A stretch of 32,044 nucleotides of DNA from Polyangiaceae bacterium (GTDB taxonomy: Bacteria; Myxococcota_A; Polyangia; Polyangiales; Polyangiaceae), in contig JALHPN010000095.1 of NCBI GenBank assembly GCA_022842465.1, forward strand, positions 1-32,044. The letters run 5' to 3'. Below, piece after piece: positions 24,368 to 29,706 of this stretch (its first letter is position 1; each line of letters begins with the position of its first letter). A program made the translations under genes and the position numbers. The notes beneath the pieces are model-generated. The model had not been told where the DNA came from. It was given only the letters and a program-made list of their open reading frames with translations, and did no database searches.

Positions 24368-24699
24368 CAGTCGTCTTCCGGGGGAGGCGGCGGGCCGGGC
24401 GGACCGCCATCGGCGTGGATCCCGACGTGCGCGGCGCAGTCGGCCCAGACGAGGTCGGAGCACCGTCGCGCGGAACGAGCGACGCACGTGATGACGAGCT
24501 CCGACTCGCGCTCGATGATCCGATCGAGGATGAGCTCGCATCCGCGGTCGCACTCGTCGGCGGAGCACTGGCGCGAGGCCTTCGCCTTGCACGAGCGCGC
24601 GCAGGTGTCGATCGGACCGTTCGTCGGCTCGAGAGCGCGACACGCCGCGAGGAGCGCCGGGACGAGGACGAGGGTTGCCGAGAGGGCGCGGAGATTCAT
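24367..24699 (-). CDS. Small Cys-rich lipoprotein
   Basis: A 110-residue protein from ATG 24699. The signal peptide NLRALSATLVLVPALLAAC gives a good lipobox (LAAC, Cys20). After it, seven Cys occur in a helical-looking segment (CARSCKAKASRQCSADECDRGC ends near residue 54, then CVARSARRCSDLVWADC), and the tail is Pro/Asp-rich (GGPPGPPPPPEDD). The Cys spacing suggests a small disulfide-locked helical bundle. It lies 17 bp after folA and overlaps the BtuF-like gene by one base, so it is likely on the thyA-folA transcript. Its function is unknown; it could anchor or assist the signal-less BtuF-like protein (speculative). Confidence 0.78.
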   Translation of the reverse strand: MNLRALSATLVLVPALLAACRALEPTNGPIDTCARSCKAKASRQCSADECDRGCELILDRIIERESELVITCVARSARRCSDLVWADCAAHVGIHADGGPPGPPPPPEDD

Positions 24700-24716
24700 C
24701 GCGTGGGAGGAGCCTT

Positions 24717-25193
24717 CTACCGCTCCAGCGTGACGAACTCCACCCCGTCCGTCTCGCCAGGGCGCCGCTCCACCTCGCGGAAGGCACTGCGATCGAACGG
24801 CGGAAAGAACGTGTCCCCCGAGAGGCGCTGCTTCACCTCGGTCCAGTAGAGACGCGTCGTCCGCGGGAGCGCCTCGGCGTAGATCGCGGCGCCCCCGACC
24901 ACGCGGGGCTCGGGATCGATCGCCCAGGCCGCCTCGAGCGCCGCGTCGAAGGACGAGAACACCTGCACTCCCTCCGGTACGACGAGGGCCGAGCTCCGGC
25001 TGACGACGAACGTCGTGCGACCGGGGAGCGCGCGGCCGATCGACTCCCAGGTCCGACGGCCCATGATCATGACGTGCCCCATCGTCACGTTCTTGAAGTG
25101 ACGGAGATCCTCCGGGAGCTTCCAGGGCAGCCCACCGTCGACGCCGATGACGCCGCCCTCGGCGACCGCGACGACGATCGCGAGCGGCTTCAC
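24717..25193 (-). CDS. folA: Dihydrofolate reductase
   Basis: The start is GTG 25193, overlapping the thyA stop (GTGA); 158 residues, the usual length. Signature elements are IVVAVAEGGVIGVDGGLPWKL, the catalytic Asp29 in LPEDLRHFK, GHVMIMGRRTWESIG (NADPH contact), RTTFVVSRS, and PRVVGGAAIYAEALP near the second cofactor loop. It reduces dihydrofolate to tetrahydrofolate with NADPH, recycling the dihydrofolate made by thymidylate synthase just upstream. The coupled pair is a well-known arrangement. Nothing looks truncated. Confidence 0.96.
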   Translation of the reverse strand: MKPLAIVVAVAEGGVIGVDGGLPWKLPEDLRHFKNVTMGHVMIMGRRTWESIGRALPGRTTFVVSRSSALVVPEGVQVFSSFDAALEAAWAIDPEPRVVGGAAIYAEALPRTTRLYWTEVKQRLSGDTFFPPFDRSAFREVERRPGETDGVEFVTLER

Positions 25194-26032
25194 ACCGAGA
25201 CCTCGGCCGCGATGTGCGGATGCGGGTCGTAGCCGTCGAGCCGGATGTCCTCGAAGCGGAAGGCGAAGAGGTCCTTCACCTCGGGGTTCAGCCACATCAC
25301 CGGGAGCTTCCGCGGCTCGCGCGAGAGCTGCAGCTTCGCCTGCTCCACGTGGTTCTTGTAGAGGTGCGCGTCGCCGAACGTGTGGACGAACTCCCCGGGA
25401 CGGAGGTTCGTCACATGCGCGATCATCATCGTGAAGAGCGCGTAGCTCGCGATGTTGAAGGGGACACCGAGGAACGCGTCGCCGCTCCGCTGGTAGAGCT
25501 GGCACGAGAGCTCACCGTCCTGGACGTAGAACTGGAAGAGCGTGTGACAGGGCGGGAGCGCGACCTGATCCGCCTCGCGGGGGTTCCACCCGCTCACGAT
25601 GAGGCGCCGGCTGTGGGGATTTTCCACGATGTCGCGGAGGAGCCGCGCGATCTGATCGACGCCGTCCTTCCGGTAGCCCCCGTCCTCGCCCTTCGTCGCG
25701 CCGAAGTTCCGCCACTGGTGCCCGTACACGGGACCGAGGTCCCCTTCCTTGCGCCCGAAGCGGGCCGTCTGCTCGGGCGTCGCCCACTCGTTCCAGATGC
25801 GTACGCCCGCCTCCTGCAAGGACCGAACGTGCGTGTCGCCGCGGAGGAACCAGAGCAGCTCGTGGACGATCGACTTCAAGTGCAGCTTCTTCGTCGTCAC
25901 GAGCGGGAAGCCCTCCCGCAGATCGAAGCGCATCTGGTGACCGAACACGCCGAGGGTGCCGGTGCCCGTGCGATCCTTCCGCTCCTTGCCCTCGGTGAGG
26001 AGACGGCGAAGGAGGTCGTGGTACTGCTCCAT
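25190..26032 (-). CDS. thyA: Thymidylate synthase
   Basis: The start is ATG 26032 (MEQYHDLLRRLL); an open frame extends 46 codons further but with no family similarity. The 280 residues carry KDRTGTGTLGVFGHQMRFDL, the phosphate-binding Arg, WNEWATPEQTARFG, GPVYGHQWRNFG, the catalytic Cys162 in ALPPCHTLFQFYV, GELSCQLYQRSGDAFLGVPFNIASYA and HTFGDAHLY. It methylates dUMP to dTMP with methylene-tetrahydrofolate, yielding dihydrofolate for the overlapping folA. It is the first gene of a probable four-gene unit (thyA, folA, lipoprotein, BtuF-like). No strong ribosome binding site was seen. Confidence 0.97.
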   Translation of the reverse strand: MEQYHDLLRRLLTEGKERKDRTGTGTLGVFGHQMRFDLREGFPLVTTKKLHLKSIVHELLWFLRGDTHVRSLQEAGVRIWNEWATPEQTARFGRKEGDLGPVYGHQWRNFGATKGEDGGYRKDGVDQIARLLRDIVENPHSRRLIVSGWNPREADQVALPPCHTLFQFYVQDGELSCQLYQRSGDAFLGVPFNIASYALFTMMIAHVTNLRPGEFVHTFGDAHLYKNHVEQAKLQLSREPRKLPVMWLNPEVKDLFAFRFEDIRLDGYDPHPHIAAEVSV

Positions 26033-26221
26033 GGGTCTCTGACGTATCACGCGCAGAGGGGGGTGGGAACGTACCCGGGCCACGGAAAGCAGCCGTGACC
26101 ACGAAGGAAACGTGCGACCCGCTCCCCTCGGGCGAGGCGACGCGCGGGTTGCGCCTCCGCGTCGCTTCACACGGGGAGAGCGGCATGCTCTGCTTTGGTT
26201 TCACGGAAAGGGAGGTCACGC
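26033..26221. other. Divergent intergenic region with overlapping hairpins
   Basis: A 189-bp gap between thyA (minus) and a small lipoprotein (plus). GCGACGCG (26137-26144) pairs perfectly with CGCGTCGC (26158-26165), extendable to 11 pairs with one G-T. GAGGCG (26134-26139) can instead pair with CGCCTC (26152-26157). The two structures exclude each other. No clear -35/-10 pair was found. Confidence 0.4.
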
Positions 26222-26491
26222 ATGATCGAGACGATGCGCTTTGCCACCGTTGCGTTCTTCATGTCAGCCGCTTCGCTCACCGCGTGCAGCGCGGAAGTGC
26301 CGACGGAGCCGGAGACTTCCGATGGCGCGGAGGCGCCCGTCGCTCCGCAGGCCGAGTCGAACGAGGAGAGCGACACGTCCCCGACATCGCCCCGCGTGGC
26401 GGTCGACGTCGTCGGGCTCACTCCACGCGTACTCCGGAAGATCTCCGGGATGCCGGCCAGCCACGAACCGATCGACGTTCCGGTCTTCTGA
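26222..26491 (+). CDS. Small lipoprotein
   Basis: An 89-residue protein. GGGAGGT 5 nt before ATG 26222 fixes the start; the frame is open a little further up but without a site. The signal peptide (MIETMRFATVAFFMSAASL) ends in LTAC, giving lipidated Cys22. The mature part is short, acidic and Pro/Glu/Ser-rich (EVPTEPETSDGAEAPV), likely disordered, with a slightly more hydrophobic tail (VAVDVVGLTPRVLRKISG). No homologous family was recognised. It stands alone between divergent thyA and convergent lipoprotein genes, and is less GC-rich than its neighbours. Confidence 0.72.
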   Translation: MIETMRFATVAFFMSAASLTACSAEVPTEPETSDGAEAPVAPQAESNEESDTSPTSPRVAVDVVGLTPRVLRKISGMPASHEPIDVPVF

Positions 26492-26518
26492 CACCCAGGG
26501 GGCGCGCGCCACAACTGC

Positions 26519-27862
26519 TCAGCGCAGCGCCATGAGCGAGGCGACGGCCCAGCCGTTCTCGCGGACGACGAGATCCTGGGTGCGCTTCCACCCGCGCGCG
26601 TCGATCTGGATCGGGTAGCGGCCGGCGGGGACCCGGACCCGCGCGACGGCGATGCGCGCAGGGAGGGTCTCCCAGCTCCGCGTGTCGGGGGTGTCGAGGG
26701 CGGTGAGCGTCGCCTGCGCGGCGATCGATCCGAGGAAGCCGACGATGTTGTCGCGACCCGCGGCCGTCTGGATCCCTTGCCCGACCGCGACGCGCGCGAT
26801 GAGGCGGGTGATGGCGGAGAGGATGATCTTCCCCTCGATCTTCTTCCACTCCTCGCGCACCTCGCGGTCGACGTCGATCGCCTCCTCGAGCTCGAGGTAC
26901 CGGCCGCCGAGGCGGAGGGACGGCGTCGCGTAGCGGCCCTGACCGGGCGCGAGCGTCGGGAAGTTCACCCACGACACGAGGCCTTGCACGGCGAGCTTGT
27001 TCGCCTGCTCGTAGTCGTTCGGCGAGATCGCTCCGGAGACGTACGTGAGCGCGAGGCCGATGGGGATGCGCTGCGCGATCTTGTGCGGGACGCGACCGAA
27101 GCCGACGACGAAGAGGATCTCCCCCATGCCGTCCGACTTCGGCGGGGGCGCCCCCTCCTCGAGGAGCGCCTGGAGGCGCGGGCTCCGGTAGGAGCCGATC
27201 GGCGCGAGCCGGCGGACGGCGTCCTTCAAGGAGCCGAAGCTCGCGAACTGCAGCGCCTCGTCGTAGTAGCGGAGCGCCTCGTCGACCTCGCCGCTCTTCT
27301 CGTAGGTGAAGCCCGCCAGCATGCTGCCGAGCCCGACGACGGGGTTCGCGGGCTGGTTCAGCTGGTCCTTGTAGTACTTCTGCACGACGGAGAGCCGCCG
27401 CGCCTCGACCCGCGCCCCGTTCAGGTCGCCGAGCTCGAGGTAGTTCACCATGTTGAGCGTGTTGACGAGGAGCTTCTCGTAGGGCGGCGCGACGTACTTG
27501 CCGCTCGAGCCGCTGAAGACGTACTCGCCGATCGAGTCGCCCGCGTTGCGGGCGAGGTCGAGCATGTCGATCGCCTTGTCCGCCGCCTCGAAGTCTCGCC
27601 GCGCGAGGTCGAACTTCGCGGCCCCCTGCTGGATGCTCCCGCGGTCGAGCACGAGGAGCGCGTTGTCGCCCTGGATCTCCTTCGGGAGATCCTTCTCGCT
27701 CGCCACGTCGAGCTCTTCGTTCACGGCCGCGATCGCGCGCTTGGCGTCGCCGGCGTCGAGCGCCGTGCGCATGCGGAGGGTCCTCGCCTCGTGCCCGCCG
27801 CACCCGACGAGGCACGTGAGCGAGAGGCCGAGCGCGAGGGCGCCGAATCGGACGGGCAGCAC
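26519..27862 (-). CDS. COG3014-like TPR-type lipoprotein next to lpoB
   Basis: A 447-residue protein from GTG 27862, four bases after the lpoB stop. The signal ends in CLVGC with lipidated Cys21. Residues about 25-250 are helical and tetratricopeptide-like (TALDAGDAKRAIAAVNEEL, AKFDLARRDFEAADKAID, VNYLELGDLNGARVEARR, AGFTYEKSGEVDEALRYYDE). The second half has family blocks such as ILFVVGFGRVPHKIAQRIP and GWKRTQDLVVRENGW. The layout fits the COG3014 family, which in other bacteria neighbours LpoB-type genes. It is probably an outer-membrane lipoprotein acting with LpoB; its molecular role is not established. Confidence 0.82.
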   Translation of the reverse strand: MLPVRFGALALGLSLTCLVGCGGHEARTLRMRTALDAGDAKRAIAAVNEELDVASEKDLPKEIQGDNALLVLDRGSIQQGAAKFDLARRDFEAADKAIDMLDLARNAGDSIGEYVFSGSSGKYVAPPYEKLLVNTLNMVNYLELGDLNGARVEARRLSVVQKYYKDQLNQPANPVVGLGSMLAGFTYEKSGEVDEALRYYDEALQFASFGSLKDAVRRLAPIGSYRSPRLQALLEEGAPPPKSDGMGEILFVVGFGRVPHKIAQRIPIGLALTYVSGAISPNDYEQANKLAVQGLVSWVNFPTLAPGQGRYATPSLRLGGRYLELEEAIDVDREVREEWKKIEGKIILSAITRLIARVAVGQGIQTAAGRDNIVGFLGSIAAQATLTALDTPDTRSWETLPARIAVARVRVPAGRYPIQIDARGWKRTQDLVVRENGWAVASLMALR

Positions 27863-27866
27863 GACG

Positions 27867-28472
27867 CTACTTGATCGCCTTCGTCACGTACGTCTTCCTC
27901 TGCCAGCGGATCTCGCTCGTCTCGACGTCGATGACCTGCATGAAGAGGAAGTACTGCACGCGCCGCATGTCCTCGGTGCGCTCGTCGTTGCCCGCGACCT
28001 TGCCCGTGATGAAGTACTTCACGCCGAGCTGCTTGCCGTACTTCACCACGTTCGCCGGGTTGAAGACCGCGCTCTGCTGGCCCTCGACCTCGCGGATCAT
28101 CTGGTTCTGGCGCTCGCGCGAGACGACCCGGACGACCTGCGCGTCGACGAGCCAGCTCTCGGCCTCGCCCAGCATCGCGTCGAGCATCGAGTCGATGTGC
28201 TCGCTCGTCGAGTTCTGGAACGGGAAGATCGCCACCGTCGGCTGCGGGTTCGTCGTCCGCCACTCGTTCATGACCGGAGCGGCGCGGAGGTGGTTCAAGG
28301 TCTCCTTGAGCGCGCGCTGGACGTCGTCCTTGTCGAGGCCCGTCGAGAGGGCGTGTGCGTCGATCGACGGATCGTTCGCGCCCCGGACGACCTCTTTCCC
28401 TCCGCAGCCGGGGAGGACCGCGAGGGCGAGCGGGAGGACGAGAGCGGCCTGGAGGAAGCGAAGCATCGTCAC
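27867..28472 (-). CDS. lpoB: Penicillin-binding protein activator LpoB-like lipoprotein
   Basis: A 201-residue protein. GTG 28472 is seven bases after GGAGG; ATG 28466 is an alternative. The signal LALAVLPGC gives lipidated Cys23. The mature domain fits LpoB: LDKDDVQRALKETLNHL, PTVAIFPFQNSTSEHIDSML, RVVSRERQNQMIREVE, VKYGKQLGVKYFITGKV and EIRWQRKTYVTKAIK at the end. In E. coli LpoB reaches from the outer membrane to switch on the peptidoglycan synthase PBP1b. The long disordered linker of E. coli LpoB is absent, and PBP1b itself is not in the window, so the partner is inferred. It forms a two-gene unit with the COG3014-like lipoprotein. Confidence 0.85.
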   Translation of the reverse strand: MTMLRFLQAALVLPLALAVLPGCGGKEVVRGANDPSIDAHALSTGLDKDDVQRALKETLNHLRAAPVMNEWRTTNPQPTVAIFPFQNSTSEHIDSMLDAMLGEAESWLVDAQVVRVVSRERQNQMIREVEGQQSAVFNPANVVKYGKQLGVKYFITGKVAGNDERTEDMRRVQYFLFMQVIDVETSEIRWQRKTYVTKAIK

Positions 28473-28546
28473 GGAGTCACCTCGGGAGGGGTTCTAGGGA
28501 GCCGGCGGCGGGAGAGAGCCTAGCGCAAAGCCCTGACCTTCGACGG

Positions 28547-28561
28547 ACGAGCCCTGCTCGT
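28547..28561 (-). terminator. Short hairpin after the VKOR-DsbA gene
   Basis: ACGAGC and GCTCGT around a three-base loop lie four bases after the VKOR-DsbA stop on the minus strand. The stem is only six pairs and no T-run follows, so this is a weak terminator candidate. Confidence 0.3.
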
Positions 28562-28564
28562 TCT

Positions 28565-29614
28565 TCAGAGGGCCCGGACGGCCCCCTCGACGACGGCGCG
28601 GAGGGTCGCCCCGTCCTGCGCCCCGTCGAGGCGCTGGGTCCCGACGAACAGCGTGGGGAGGCCGTGGCCCTTGGCGGCGCGGAAGGTCTCGCCGTCGGCC
28701 TTGATGCGCGCCTCCGTCTCGGGCGCGGCGACGCACGCCCGGAACCGAGCGACGTCGAGCCCCTGCTTCGCGGCGATCTGCTCGCAGCCCTCCCGCGTGA
28801 GCTCCTCCACCGGGGCGAGGACGAGCGCATCCGCCATCTCGTCCCCCTTGCCGAGCTCTTCGGCGCAGCAGGCGGCCTTGGCCGCATCCATCGCGTGCGG
28901 ATGCATGCGGAGCGGGACGTGCTTCCGCACGAGATGGATCGCGTCCGCGTGCGCGGCGACGACGGGGGCGAGCTCCTTGTGCGTCATCCGACAGTAGGGG
29001 CACTCGAAGTCGATGAAGTCGACGATCGTGACCTTCCCACGCGGAGCCTTCGAGATCTCGGCGAGGATGACCTCGGGGGTCTTGCCGTCGCTCACGATCT
29101 TGGGCTTCATCTGGAAGCCGACGGCCGCCGGGACGGACGTCGCGAGCAGGAGCGCGAGGACGGCGAGACCAGGCTCGAGCCTCCCCGCCGGCGGATCCCA
29201 CGCACGGAGCGCACGGAGCACGGAGAGCGCGGCGAGCACGACCATCGACCCGTCGACGACGAGGCAGTACGGGCAGAACGTGCGATGGGCGATCTGCCAG
29301 CCGATGAGGCCGATCGCGACGATCGCGCCGCCCGTCGCGATCGCAGCCTGAGCGATGCGGGCGCGCCGCCCCGGGACGAGAGACGCGAGGACGACGGCGA
29401 GGAGGCCCGCGATGCCGAAGACCGGGAGCGGAACGCCGAACGGATAGCCGAGCCCGCTGTGCTCCCGGATCGAGCCGCAGCCGCTGCCCGCACCGTCACA
29501 CAGAACCGGCGCGTGCCTGACGTAGTCGACGAGGAGCACGCTGCTCCCGGCGAGGGCGAAGAGGCCGAGGACGATGCCGAGCCAGAACGGGAGGCGCTTG
29601 GGGGAGGACGGCAT
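28565..29614 (-). CDS. Vitamin K epoxide reductase / DsbA-like thioredoxin fusion
   Basis: A 349-residue protein from ATG 29614. The first part is a VKOR domain with about five membrane helices: the loop pair Cys39 and Cys46 (CDGAGSGCG) and the quinone-site pair Cys114 and Cys117 (FCPYCLVVDG). A DsbA/thioredoxin domain (about 185-349) follows with VDFIDFECPYCRMTHKE (Cys205, Cys208), a Cys-rich helix AKAACCAEELG, and cis-Pro in GHGLPTLFVG. Such a fusion oxidises exported proteins and passes electrons to quinone, doing the work of DsbA and DsbB in one chain. The Cys-rich exported proteins encoded in this window are possible clients (inference). The gene looks monocistronic. Confidence 0.93.
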   Translation of the reverse strand: MPSSPKRLPFWLGIVLGLFALAGSSVLLVDYVRHAPVLCDGAGSGCGSIREHSGLGYPFGVPLPVFGIAGLLAVVLASLVPGRRARIAQAAIATGGAIVAIGLIGWQIAHRTFCPYCLVVDGSMVVLAALSVLRALRAWDPPAGRLEPGLAVLALLLATSVPAAVGFQMKPKIVSDGKTPEVILAEISKAPRGKVTIVDFIDFECPYCRMTHKELAPVVAAHADAIHLVRKHVPLRMHPHAMDAAKAACCAEELGKGDEMADALVLAPVEELTREGCEQIAAKQGLDVARFRACVAAPETEARIKADGETFRAAKGHGLPTLFVGTQRLDGAQDGATLRAVVEGAVRAL

Positions 29615-29706
29615 GAGGAGCTCGCCGAGAGCATAGTCCGGGTCCAGGGAGAGCGCCCGCTCGGTCCCATCGACGCCCCGCGGGAAACCGCGTAGGAAGG
29701 GGGCCG

